The translations under genes and the position numbers were made by a program. 64,000 bases of DNA from the NCBI GenBank assembly GCA_958439205.1, contig OY288189.1, positions 2,805,001-2,869,000 of the forward strand, read 5' to 3'. This document shows positions 18,701 through 27,551 of the stretch, piece by piece. The notes below the pieces were generated by a model. The model was not told where the DNA came from, did no database searches, and was given only the letters and a program-made list of their open reading frames with translations. This DNA comes from an uncultured Allorhizobium sp. Lineage in GTDB: Bacteria > Pseudomonadota > Alphaproteobacteria > Rhizobiales > Rhizobiaceae. Within the stretch, counting starts at the first letter, position 1. Every line of letters begins with the position of its first letter.

Positions 18701-19336
18701 TCAGTTGCCCTGCTTGGCAGCGTTCTGGGCGTCGGTGATCGCCTTGTTGCGCTCTTCCTGCTTCTTCTGCATGGCTTCCTGCAGGAGACGCTGGCGCTCT
18801 TCGGCCTGCGACTGCGACATCGCTTCGCCATCGAAAGCACCGGTGAAGCCGGTCAGCGGGATCTTGATCGGGTTCGGCGCGCGGCGGAAGTTGATCGAGG
18901 TGAAGACGACCTCGCCACCCTTCTTCAGGCTGTCGATGATCGCATCCGTCAGCGGGATTTCAGCCGTGCAGCGGTCGGGCAGGCAGACGGCGTAGTCGAG
19001 CTTGGTGCCCTTGGCGCCATCGATCTGCATCAGGACGCCCGGCGGGATGAGACGCGCCGAGGGAACCGTGACCTGAAGCAGCTTGCGGTTGACCTTGCCT
19101 TCGACCGTGATCAGGCCAACGGCCGTGATCAGCTGGCCATTGGCGGCAACGAGCTGGTTCTGGACGACGCAGACGTCGGACTCTTCCTGCTTGGCGCAGG
19201 TCTTGAACCACTTCGCCTCGGAGGGAGCGGCTGCGGCTTCCTGGGCCTGCGCGACAGCCGGCATGGCGGCAGCGGCGAAGGACAATGCGAGTGCAGACAC
19301 AGCCGTCCGCGTTGCGTTGCTAAGTTTGAACATCAT
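18701..19336 (-). CDS. Invasion-associated locus B (IalB) family exported protein
   Basis: 211 residues from the first of two adjacent ATGs (19336), preceded by AGGAG. A signal peptide ends at about residue 31 (AAAMPAVAQA). The mature part shows the IalB pattern: WFKTCAKQ, then VCVVQNQLVA, PPGVLMQIDGAK and YAVCLPDRC, with the conserved cysteines likely forming disulfides in the periplasm. In Bartonella IalB is associated with erythrocyte invasion; in environmental rhizobia the family is widespread and its role is unknown. The C-terminus is a charged Q/E/K-rich helix. Confidence 0.85.
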   Translation of the reverse strand: MMFKLSNATRTAVSALALSFAAAAMPAVAQAQEAAAAPSEAKWFKTCAKQEESDVCVVQNQLVAANGQLITAVGLITVEGKVNRKLLQVTVPSARLIPPGVLMQIDGAKGTKLDYAVCLPDRCTAEIPLTDAIIDSLKKGGEVVFTSINFRRAPNPIKIPLTGFTGAFDGEAMSQSQAEERQRLLQEAMQKKQEERNKAITDAQNAAKQGN

Positions 19337-19610
19337 ACGTATTCCGTCTCCTGAAAACCCCTGTCGCGCGGACTTCAATGCCGCGTCATTCGCCTGTCTT
19401 GTCTGCCCTCACCTGTCGTTCAAATGAGGCAAATACATGACCCGGCGATCCGGCTCACCTGTTACATTGTGGCGGCCGGAATATCCAGCGTTTCTTTGAC
19501 GCCGGATCGACTCACCTCGTCTAAATCCCACCCGCTTGTGTTGGTTTTATGGTGATTGTGCTAGCGTCCGCGCACTTTGCAGATTCCATATCCCCGGGAG
19601 GACCGAGATC

Positions 19611-21416
19611 TTGCGCCGTCTCTTGTTTAGCCTTTGCCTGCTGCCCTTTGCCACCGTCGCCCAGGCGGAGCCCGTTCACGGTATTGCAATGCATGGTGAA
19701 CCGGCACTCTCCGCCGATTACACGCATTTCCCTTATGTGAAGCCGGATGTGAAAAAGGGCGGCAAGGTCAATTACGGTGTCGTCGGCACCTATGATGCGC
19801 TCAACCCCTTCGTGCTGAAAGGCATGCGGACTACGGCGCGCGGCGTCTGGGACCCGGAATTCGGCAACCTGCTCTACGAGCCGCTGATGACGCGCTCCGC
19901 CGACGAGCCCTTCACGCTCTATGGTCTACTTGCCGAAACCGTGGAATGGGATGCTGACCGGACCTATGTTCAGTTCAACCTCAATCCCAAGGCCCGGTGG
20001 CATGACGGCAAGCCGGTGACGCCCGAGGATGTGGTCTTCACCTTCAAACTGCTGCGCGACAAGGGCCGTCCGCCCTTCAACGGTCGTCTGAATGCCGTCG
20101 CCAAGATGGAGAAGGTCGGCGAGCACGGGGTGAAGTTCACCTTCAACGAGAAGGCGAATCGCGAGACGCCGCTGATCTTTGCATCCGCCACGCCGATCCT
20201 GCCAAAGCATGCGATCGACCCTGCCACCTTCGACCAGGGTGGGCTCGCCATTCCGGTTGGATCCGGTCCCTACAAGATCAAGGAGTTGCGCCCCGGCGAG
20301 AAGGTGACCTGGGCGCGCGACACCGATTACTGGGGCAAGGACCTGCCTTCGAAGATCGGCTTCGACAATTACGACGAGATCACGGTCACCTATTTCCTGC
20401 AGGAAGCGACAATGTTCGAGGCCTTCAAGAAGGGCGAAATCGACATCTATCCGGACGGTGATTCCAATCACTGGCAGCGGGCCTATGATTTTCCGGCAGC
20501 GCAGAATGGCGACGTCGTGAAGGAAGCCTTCAAGCCGGGCCTGCCAGCGGGCATGCTGGGCTTCGTCTTTAACACCCGCCGTCCAATCTTCGCAGACGTG
20601 AAGGTGCGCGAGGCGATCAACACGGCCTTCGATTTCGAGTGGCTGAACAAGACGCTCTACGGCAATGCCTTCACGCGCACCCAGAGCTACTGGCAGAACT
20701 CGGCGCTCGGTGCCTATGGCAATGCCGCCGACGAGAAGGAGCTGGCGCTCTTGGGCGCGGCGAAGGACAAGCTGTCGCCGGAAATCCTCGCAGGCACCTA
20801 TACGCAGTCCGCGACAGACGGCTCGGGCGGTGATCGCAAGGCGCTCGCCAAGGCGGTGAAGCTGTTAGGCGAGGCCGGCTACAAGATCCAGGGCGGCAAG
20901 ATGCTGGATGCCTCAGGAAAACCGCTTGCCTTCGAGGTGATGACGCAGAACGAGGGCCAGGAGAAGATGGCCCTCGCCTTCCAGCGGACGCTGAAGCTGA
21001 TCGGTATCGACATGGCGATCCGCACCGTCGATGACGCGCAGTATCAGGCGCGCTCGAACAGCTTCGACTACGACATGATCATCAAGTCCTACACCTCGTC
21101 GCTCTCGCCGGGTGCCGAGCAGGTCAACCGCTGGGGATCGGAATCCAAGGATGCCCAGGGGAGCTTCAACTATGCGGGTGTTGCCGATCCTGACATCGAC
21201 CGGATGATGGAGGCTCTGCTGCAGGCGCGCGAGCCGGCGGATTTCCAGGCGGCCGTGCGGGCCTATGACCGGCTTCTCGTTGCCGGACATTATGTCGTGC
21301 CGCTCTACCATATCGGTGAACAGTGGGTGGCGCGCTGGAAGCATATCGGACGGCCGGAAACGGCGCCGCTCTACGGCTATCAGCGCCCGACCTGGTTCGA
21401 CGCGCGCGTCCAGTAA
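19611..21416 (+). CDS. Extracellular solute-binding protein, family 5 (peptide/YejA-like)
   Basis: 601 residues from a TTG start at 19611, chosen because GGGAGG lies 9 bp before it and the signal peptide (RRLLFSLCLLPFATVAQA) begins immediately after; no ATG fits. The mature protein matches periplasmic binding proteins of oligopeptide-type ABC importers: NPKARWHDGKPVTPEDVVFTF broken over residues 120-140, then GSGPYKIKE and FDFEWLNKTLYG. The YejA-like subgroup binds oligopeptides and microcin C-like compounds. No permease or ATPase genes are adjacent, so it is an orphan or serves a transporter encoded elsewhere. Confidence 0.87.
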   Translation: MRRLLFSLCLLPFATVAQAEPVHGIAMHGEPALSADYTHFPYVKPDVKKGGKVNYGVVGTYDALNPFVLKGMRTTARGVWDPEFGNLLYEPLMTRSADEPFTLYGLLAETVEWDADRTYVQFNLNPKARWHDGKPVTPEDVVFTFKLLRDKGRPPFNGRLNAVAKMEKVGEHGVKFTFNEKANRETPLIFASATPILPKHAIDPATFDQGGLAIPVGSGPYKIKELRPGEKVTWARDTDYWGKDLPSKIGFDNYDEITVTYFLQEATMFEAFKKGEIDIYPDGDSNHWQRAYDFPAAQNGDVVKEAFKPGLPAGMLGFVFNTRRPIFADVKVREAINTAFDFEWLNKTLYGNAFTRTQSYWQNSALGAYGNAADEKELALLGAAKDKLSPEILAGTYTQSATDGSGGDRKALAKAVKLLGEAGYKIQGGKMLDASGKPLAFEVMTQNEGQEKMALAFQRTLKLIGIDMAIRTVDDAQYQARSNSFDYDMIIKSYTSSLSPGAEQVNRWGSESKDAQGSFNYAGVADPDIDRMMEALLQAREPADFQAAVRAYDRLLVAGHYVVPLYHIGEQWVARWKHIGRPETAPLYGYQRPTWFDARVQ

Positions 21417-21441
21417 ACCTCAGCGTTTGACGCTGTGTTTT

Positions 21442-21470
21442 CGGGCCGGAGCTTGTCTCCGGCCCGCTTT
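21442..21470 (+). terminator. Terminator after the solute-binding protein gene
   Basis: CGGGCCGGAG (21442-21451) pairs with CTCCGGCCCG (21457-21466) across CTTGT, followed by CTTTGCTTT. Confidence 0.8.
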
Positions 21471-21513
21471 GCTTTAAGTGACGGGCATATCATTGCCAGG
21501 AAAGGACACCCTC

Positions 21514-22185
21514 ATGGACCGCATCACCATTGACCTCGTATCCGACGTGGTTTGCCCCTGGTGTTATCTCGGCAAGGCCCGGCTGGAGCTCGCGATTGCC
21601 GAGGTGCAGGACGAGGTCAGTGTCGACATCAACTGGCGCCCGTATCAGCTCAATCCAGACTATCCGCCTGAAGGCGTCGACCATCAGGTCGAACTGGCGA
21701 AGAAGCTGGGCGGCAAGGACAAGATGGACCAGGCGCATGCGCATCTGAAGTCGCTCGGCGCCGAGGTCGGCATCTCCTTTGACTTCGAAGCGATCAAGGT
21801 CGGCCCAAACACGCTCGATGCACACCGGTTGATCCACTGGGCCGGCCAGGAAAGCCGCGAGACGCAGACCCGCGTGGTCGACTTGCTTTTCAAGGCGAAC
21901 TTCGAACAGGGGCGCAATATCGGTGACGCGGCGGTGCTGCTCGACATGGCGACCGAGGCCGGACTGTCGCGTCCCGTCATCGAATCGCTGCTGGCAGGCG
22001 ATGCCGACGTGAACCACGTGCTGTCTGAGGTGGAAGCCGCCAAGCAGATGGGCGTCAACGGCGTGCCGTTCTTCATCTTCGACCAGCAATATGCCGTGAG
22101 CGGTGCTCAGCCGCCGGCGGAACTCGCCAATGCCTTGCGCGAAATCGCCAAGGCGAAGGCCGAGGCGCTGCGCAATCTGAATTGA
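21514..22185 (+). CDS. DsbA family oxidoreductase (FrnE-like)
   Basis: 223 residues with a thioredoxin fold interrupted by a helical insertion. The active-site CPWC is at residues 15-18 (VVCPWCYLGK), and the C-terminal cis-proline region is GVNGVPFFIFD. There is no signal peptide, so it is cytoplasmic, like FrnE and 2-hydroxychromene-2-carboxylate isomerase relatives. The start at 21514 follows AGGAAAGGA; an in-frame start at 21478 is less likely. The CPWC pair suggests true redox activity rather than isomerase activity, which usually lacks the second Cys. Confidence 0.88.
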   Translation: MDRITIDLVSDVVCPWCYLGKARLELAIAEVQDEVSVDINWRPYQLNPDYPPEGVDHQVELAKKLGGKDKMDQAHAHLKSLGAEVGISFDFEAIKVGPNTLDAHRLIHWAGQESRETQTRVVDLLFKANFEQGRNIGDAAVLLDMATEAGLSRPVIESLLAGDADVNHVLSEVEAAKQMGVNGVPFFIFDQQYAVSGAQPPAELANALREIAKAKAEALRNLN

Positions 22186-22242
22186 CGGTTGTAACGAACA
22201 CTCGTATCCCGGTGAGGTAACCTCCTCCCCGGGATCATCACC

Positions 22243-23175
22243 TTGTCAGCCGATACCACCCTCAAAGGCGTTTTCTTCGCCTTCATCTGCTTTGCCGCCT
22301 ATTCCTTCAGTGATGCCGCCGTGAAGATGGTGGAAGGCCGCGTGCCTGCCTTCGAGGCCGGCTTCATCGGCAGCCTGTTCGGTTTCGTCGCGATCCCCTT
22401 CCTGATGAAGCGCGGCGACCGCTATACGGATCTGGTGCGCAGCACCAACTGGCCGCTCTGGGGGCTGCGTTTTGTCTGTTCTGCCGTCGGGACGGTCGGC
22501 AGTATCATTGCCTTTACCCAGCTCTCCATGGCCGAGGCCTTCTGCCTGATCTTCCTGCTGCCGAGCTTTGCGACAATCATGTCGGTGATCTTCCTCAAGG
22601 AAGAGGTGGGCATGAAACGCTGGGCAGCCGTGCTGATCGGCTTCCTCGGCGTGCTGGTCGTGCTGAGGCCTGGTTTTCGCGATTTGGAGATCGGGCATCT
22701 GGCAGCGCTGATCTCGGGCTTTGCCGGCGCTGTGACGATCATCATCTTCCGCGCCATGGGGCCACAGGAGAAGAATATCTCGCTTTATGGTGCCGGCCTG
22801 CTTGGTAGCGTCATCATCTGCGCGGCCTTCTCACTGCCGGACTTCCAGGCGCCTGGCGGCTATGACCTGATGCTGCTTGCCGCTTTCGGCTTGCTCGCTG
22901 CCGTCGGCAATATCTTCATGATGCTGGCGTCGTTTTATGCGCCCGCCCCGATCGTCGGGCCGATCCAGTACAGCCAGATGCTCTGGGCCATCCTGCTCGG
23001 CTATCTCGTCTTTGGCGACAAGGTCGACTGGCCGATGGGCATCGGCATCGTGCTGATCGTCGGGTCAGGGCTTCTGACGCTGATCCGCGAGCGCAAGCGC
23101 GCCACGCCGCTCCCGCCGCCGGTGGCCGGCAAGGGCGATGCGGCTCTGGCGATCAAGCCGGAAACCGAACATTAA
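22243..23175 (+). CDS. EamA/DMT family permease
   Basis: 310 residues with ten predicted spans. The first EamA repeat includes FAAYSFSDAAVKMVEG, the second includes GPIQYSQMLWAILLGYLVFGD. The start is probably the TTG at 22243, as the first span (FFAFICFAAYSF) begins ten residues later and no ATG is available before the middle of the repeat; GGGA lies upstream. The substrate is unknown; this subgroup resembles S-adenosylmethionine/drug-metabolite type permeases, but that is not assignable from sequence. The C-terminus is a short cytoplasmic tail. Confidence 0.82.
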   Translation: MSADTTLKGVFFAFICFAAYSFSDAAVKMVEGRVPAFEAGFIGSLFGFVAIPFLMKRGDRYTDLVRSTNWPLWGLRFVCSAVGTVGSIIAFTQLSMAEAFCLIFLLPSFATIMSVIFLKEEVGMKRWAAVLIGFLGVLVVLRPGFRDLEIGHLAALISGFAGAVTIIIFRAMGPQEKNISLYGAGLLGSVIICAAFSLPDFQAPGGYDLMLLAAFGLLAAVGNIFMMLASFYAPAPIVGPIQYSQMLWAILLGYLVFGDKVDWPMGIGIVLIVGSGLLTLIRERKRATPLPPPVAGKGDAALAIKPETEH

Positions 23176-23188
23176 GCCAAAGTGCTGT

Positions 23189-23569
23189 TCATCTGCTGGA
23201 GATAGCTGCCTCAATCGCGCTCTTTACTTCTTCGAGCCTGTTGCGATTTGTAGTGGTTAGAGCGTCGATATCTCCACTCGACGTCTTGAGCGTGAGTCGT
23301 AGCGTTGGGTCAGCCCTGCCTGCGAGTAGTAGGAGTACGAAAAAAGCAATCACACCAGCAATCAGCCCTCCAACACCTCCCATTTCAATGCCATATGAAA
23401 ATACAAGACCAACTATTACGGCTGCCACAAAAGCAGCTCCGGCTACTGATTTCGGAATTTCTGAAACCACAAGACTACCAATATTAGCGATTGGATACGT
23501 CGCACTTCCAATCTTTACCAGAGATTTGGTGACCTCTATATTTCCCGAAGAGTATATTACATCTGTCAT
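23189..23569 (-). CDS. DUF6232-like membrane protein
   Basis: 126 residues: a soluble N-terminus (MTDVIYSSGNIEVTKSLVKI), two close membrane spans (about residues 43-60 and 65-85), and a C-terminal soluble part rich in Thr, Asn and Arg. This layout and the phrase YPIANIGSLVV match proteins annotated DUF6232, of unknown function. The gene and its flanks (23190-23630) are clearly richer in A+T than the neighbours and use codons such as AAT, ATA and TTA more often, suggesting recent acquisition. It is convergent with the DMT permease and lies directly downstream of mfd. Confidence 0.65.
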   Translation of the reverse strand: MTDVIYSSGNIEVTKSLVKIGSATYPIANIGSLVVSEIPKSVAGAAFVAAVIVGLVFSYGIEMGGVGGLIAGVIAFFVLLLLAGRADPTLRLTLKTSSGDIDALTTTNRNRLEEVKSAIEAAISSR

Positions 23570-23628
23570 TGAAGCGCCCCGACTTATTTCGAGAAAACAT
23601 TCAACGAATGAGTGTGTTTGTCAACTAG

Positions 23629-26600
23629 TCAACCAGCCTTGGCCAGCTCCGCCAGTTGCGTCATCACCACCGCCGCACCCGATAGCCGCTTTTCCGGTGT
23701 CGGCAGGTCGCGGGTCAGGAACACCGAGTGGTCGGGCCTGATCTTCGCCATCGCGCCCTGCTTGGCGATATAGCCGACAAGTGCCGCCGGGTTCGGGAAC
23801 TGCTTGCCGCGGAACTGGACGACGACACCCTTGGGGCCGGCTTCCAGCTTCTCGACATTGGCCTTGCGGCAGAGCGCCTTGATGTAGACGACCTTCAGCA
23901 GGTGCTGGACCTCGACCGGCATCGGGCCGAAGCGGTCAATCATCTCGGCACCGAAGGCATCGATCTCGCCCAGCTCGTTGATTTCACCCAGTCGGCGATA
24001 GAGGCCAAGGCGCAGGTGCAGGTCGGGTACGTAATCGTCCGGGATCATCACGGATGTGCCGACCTGGATCTGCGGCGACCAGCCGGTGTCGTGGATCTCG
24101 TCCACGCCCTTCACTTCGGCGACCGCCTCTTCCAGCATCTGCTGGTAAAGTTCGAAGCCGACTTCCTTGATATGGCCGGACTGCTCCTCGCCGAGCAGAT
24201 TGCCGGCGCCGCGGATATCGAGGTCGTGGCTGGCAAGCTGGAAACCGGCGCCGAGCGTGTCGAGTGACTGCAGAACCTTCAGGCGGCGTTCGGCGCCCGT
24301 GGTCAGCACCTTGTTGACCGGGAGCGTCAGGAGCGCAAAGGCGCGGACCTTGGAGCGACCGACGCGGCCGCGGATCTGGTAAAGCTGGGCCAGGCCGAAC
24401 ATGTCGGCGCGGTGGACGATCAGGGTGTTGGCCGTGGGCACATCAAGGCCGGATTCGACGATGGTGGTCGAGAGCAGCACATCGTAGCGGCCCTCATAGA
24501 AGGCGTTCATGATGTCTTCGAGCTCACCGGCTGCCATCTGCCCATGGGCGACGGCGACCTTCAGTTCGGGCACGTTCTCGTCGAGGAAGCTTTTCACATC
24601 CGCGAGATCGGCGAGACGCGGGCAGACGTAAAAACTCTGGCCGCCGCGATAGTGTTCGCGCATCAGGGTCTCGCGGATCACGAGCGGATCAAAGGGCGAG
24701 ATGAAGGTGCGCACCGCCATACGGTCGACCGGCGGCGTGGTGATCAGCGAGAGTTCGCGCACCCCGGTCATGGCAAGCTGCAGGGTGCGCGGGATGGGCG
24801 TGGCCGAGAGCGTCAGGACGTGAACATCCGACTTGAGCTCTTTCAGGCGCTCCTTGTGCTTGACGCCGAAATGCTGCTCCTCGTCGATGATCAGCAGACC
24901 GAGATTGGCAAAGTTGACGCCGGTGCCGAGCAGCGCATGCGTGCCGACGACGATGTCGGTCTTGCCGTCTGCCACTTCCTTCTTGACGAGGTTCAGCTCC
25001 TTGGTGCCGACAAGGCGCGAGGCCTGCTGGACGCGGATCGGCAGGCCTCGGAAGCGTTCGGAGAAAGTCTTGAAATGCTGGCGGGCGAGAAGCGTGGTCG
25101 GCACCACGACGGCGACCTGGATGCCGTTCATTGCGGCGATGAAGGCGGCGCGCAGCGCCACTTCCGTTTTGCCGAAGCCGACGTCGCCGCAGACGAGCCG
25201 GTCCATAGGGCGGCCGGCACCAAGGTCCGAGCGAACGGATTCGATCGCGGTCTCCTGGTCTTCCGTCTCGTCATAGGGGAAGCGGGCAGCAAACTCGTCG
25301 TAGAGGCCTTCTTGGGTGGTCAACACCGGCGCAGAGCGGGTCATGCGTTCGGCGGCAATGCGGATCAGGGCCCCTGCCATGTCGAGCAGGCGCTTCTTGA
25401 GCTTGGCCTTGCGCATCTGCCAGGCGCCGCCGCCCAGCTTGTCGAGCTGCACTTCGGTTGCCTCGCCGCCATAACGGGAGAGAAGATCGATGTTTTCGAC
25501 CGGCAGGAAGAGTTTGGCATCGTCGGCATACCGCAGTTCGAGGCAGGCATGCGGGGCACCGGCAGCCTCGATGGTGCGCAGGCCGACAAAGCGGCCGATG
25601 CCGTGTTCGGCATGCACGACGATCGAGCCTTCGTCGATGCCGGCGACTTCCGAGATGAAGTCGGCAGCGCGCTTGCGGCGCTTAGAGCGGCGGACCATGC
25701 GGTCGCCGAGGATATCCTGTTCGCCGATGATGACGAGACCGTCTGTCTCGAAGCCACCTTCGAGGCTGAGGACGGCGGTGCCTGCCTCCCCCTTCTTCAG
25801 CTTGTCGACGTCTTTCAGGGCGGCGACTGGAACGAGTTTTTCCAGGCCATGTTCGTTCAGCACCTGCAGCAGGCGGTCGAGCGAGCCTTCGGACCAGCCC
25901 GAGACGATGACCTTCACCCCGGCTGCGCGCTTGTCAGCGATATAGCTGACGGCCTGGCCGAAAACGTTGGCGCGGTTGCCTTCTTCGCTCGCTTCATTGG
26001 CGCTCTTCGCCCAGCGCGGGGTCGGGCGGGCATTGACCTCGATGACCAGCCGGCTTTCGCCACCGGCTTCTGCAAAGGGCGTGATGCGGATCGGGTCGAA
26101 GGCATCGAGCGACTTGCCGAACTCGCCCGAACCGAGATAGAGCCTCTCCGGCGGGACTGGCTTGTAGGGCGTGCCCTGGGCGAGATGGCCCTTTCCAGGC
26201 GTGGCGGAGTTGAGGCGCGCTTCGTAATAGTCGCGTATCAGCTTGGCGCGCTCGTCGGCTGCCTCACGTACGGTATGATCCGTGACGATACGGAAGCCGC
26301 GCAGATAATCGAACGTGGTTTCCAGCTTGTCATAGAACATGGGCAGCCAATGCTCCATGCCGGCGTAACGCCGGCCCTCGGAGACAGCGGCATAGAGGGC
26401 GTCGTCGCGGGTCGCGGCACCGAACAGCGACAGGTAGTTCTTGCGGAAGCGGCTGATGCTCTCGGGCGTCAGCGTCACCTCGCTCATCGGGTTCAGATCA
26501 AGCGAGCGGATCTGGCCGATAGTGCGCTGGCTCGCCGGATCGAAGGAGCGGATCGATTCGAGCGTATCGCCGAAGAAATCCAGTCGGACCGGCTCTTCTG

Positions 26601-27138
26601 CGCCGGGTACGAAAACATCTAGGATGCCGCCGCGGACCGCGAATTCGCCGACTTCCCGCACGGTTGCGACACGATCGAAGCCGTTGCGCTCAAGACGGGC
26701 GGCAATGTCATCCATGCGCACCTGGTTGCCGGGCTTGGCCGAAAAACCGAGGCTATCGATCACATCCGCCGGTGCCACCTTTTGGAGCATGGCGTTGACC
26801 GTGACCAGAACGATCGCCGGGTGCGGATTGAGATAGAGCGCAATCAGGCCTGACAGCGCCGAAAGGCGGCGGGCGGAGACGTCTGCCGATGGAGAGACGC
26901 GGTCGTAAGGCAGGCAGTCCCAGGCTGGCAGACTCAAGACCGGGATGTCTGGCGCGGTGAAGCTGAGCGTCTGTTCGAGGTTCTGCAGCCGCTGGCCGTC
27001 GGAGACGATGTAGGCCACAGGGCGGCCCTGACGCGCGAGTTCGGCGAGGATGAAGGCATCCATGCCGTCGGGCACATGGGAGAGCGTCAGGGCGGATTGT
27101 GCGCCGACAATCCGCTTCACATCGATCAGGGACATCAT
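23629..27138 (-). CDS. mfd: Transcription-repair coupling factor
   Basis: Translocase that removes stalled RNA polymerase and recruits UvrA to the lesion. 1169 residues. The N-terminal third is UvrB-like without helicase function; the CarD-like RNA polymerase-interaction domain follows (YVVHAEHGIGRF region near residue 505). The RecG-like helicase motor has Walker A GDVGFGKTEVALRA near residue 655 and box DEEQHFG. The C-terminus carries the TRCF D7 domain. It starts 3 bp after the sdhE stop and forms an operon with it. RecG, a relative with the same motor, is encoded divergently. Confidence 0.97.
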   Translation of the reverse strand: MMSLIDVKRIVGAQSALTLSHVPDGMDAFILAELARQGRPVAYIVSDGQRLQNLEQTLSFTAPDIPVLSLPAWDCLPYDRVSPSADVSARRLSALSGLIALYLNPHPAIVLVTVNAMLQKVAPADVIDSLGFSAKPGNQVRMDDIAARLERNGFDRVATVREVGEFAVRGGILDVFVPGAEEPVRLDFFGDTLESIRSFDPASQRTIGQIRSLDLNPMSEVTLTPESISRFRKNYLSLFGAATRDDALYAAVSEGRRYAGMEHWLPMFYDKLETTFDYLRGFRIVTDHTVREAADERAKLIRDYYEARLNSATPGKGHLAQGTPYKPVPPERLYLGSGEFGKSLDAFDPIRITPFAEAGGESRLVIEVNARPTPRWAKSANEASEEGNRANVFGQAVSYIADKRAAGVKVIVSGWSEGSLDRLLQVLNEHGLEKLVPVAALKDVDKLKKGEAGTAVLSLEGGFETDGLVIIGEQDILGDRMVRRSKRRKRAADFISEVAGIDEGSIVVHAEHGIGRFVGLRTIEAAGAPHACLELRYADDAKLFLPVENIDLLSRYGGEATEVQLDKLGGGAWQMRKAKLKKRLLDMAGALIRIAAERMTRSAPVLTTQEGLYDEFAARFPYDETEDQETAIESVRSDLGAGRPMDRLVCGDVGFGKTEVALRAAFIAAMNGIQVAVVVPTTLLARQHFKTFSERFRGLPIRVQQASRLVGTKELNLVKKEVADGKTDIVVGTHALLGTGVNFANLGLLIIDEEQHFGVKHKERLKELKSDVHVLTLSATPIPRTLQLAMTGVRELSLITTPPVDRMAVRTFISPFDPLVIRETLMREHYRGGQSFYVCPRLADLADVKSFLDENVPELKVAVAHGQMAAGELEDIMNAFYEGRYDVLLSTTIVESGLDVPTANTLIVHRADMFGLAQLYQIRGRVGRSKVRAFALLTLPVNKVLTTGAERRLKVLQSLDTLGAGFQLASHDLDIRGAGNLLGEEQSGHIKEVGFELYQQMLEEAVAEVKGVDEIHDTGWSPQIQVGTSVMIPDDYVPDLHLRLGLYRRLGEINELGEIDAFGAEMIDRFGPMPVEVQHLLKVVYIKALCRKANVEKLEAGPKGVVVQFRGKQFPNPAALVGYIAKQGAMAKIRPDHSVFLTRDLPTPEKRLSGAAVVMTQLAELAKAG

Positions 27139-27141
27139 CAG

Positions 27142-27456
27142 TTACTTTGCAGAGGTTTCATCGCCCGTGACCGGGGAGAAATCCGGCCGGAGAGCGGCTA
27201 TACGTTCGAAGAGCGGTGTCTGGAGATGGGCGGGCACCGGATCGGCACCCGTGATGTAGCGGACAAGGTCGTTGTCTTCCTCGACCATGATGCGCTCCAG
27301 CTCGTCGAGCTCCTCGTCAGAGAGCTCGCTGATATGGGCCTCGCAGAACTGACCGAGCATCAGGTCCATTTCGCGGATGCCGCGATGCCAGCAGCGGAAC
27401 AGGATGCGCCGACGGCGCGGATCGAGGTCGGCACTGCTTTTCACCAGTCCAGTCAT
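27142..27456 (-). CDS. sdhE: FAD assembly factor SdhE
   Basis: Promotes covalent attachment of FAD to the flavoprotein subunit of succinate dehydrogenase. 104 residues, one domain. The RGxxE signature is at residues 25-29 (RGIREMD), followed by LGQFCEAHISELSDEELDELERI in two pieces, the usual acidic helix set. It is the first gene of sdhE-mfd and divergent from recG, an order typical of Rhizobiales. Confidence 0.93.
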   Translation of the reverse strand: MTGLVKSSADLDPRRRRILFRCWHRGIREMDLMLGQFCEAHISELSDEELDELERIMVEEDNDLVRYITGADPVPAHLQTPLFERIAALRPDFSPVTGDETSAK

Positions 27457-27551
27457 CTTGGCATCCTTCCAATTCTTGCGCCTCTATAGAGCAGCGACCG
27501 GCAAATGTCAGCTTGCCAAACCGGCATTTTGCGAGGCATTTTGCCCCCATC

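Noticed and set aside
24412..26622. Long open frame antisense to mfd
   Set aside because: Same effect; the protein would be a D/G/V/H-rich shadow.
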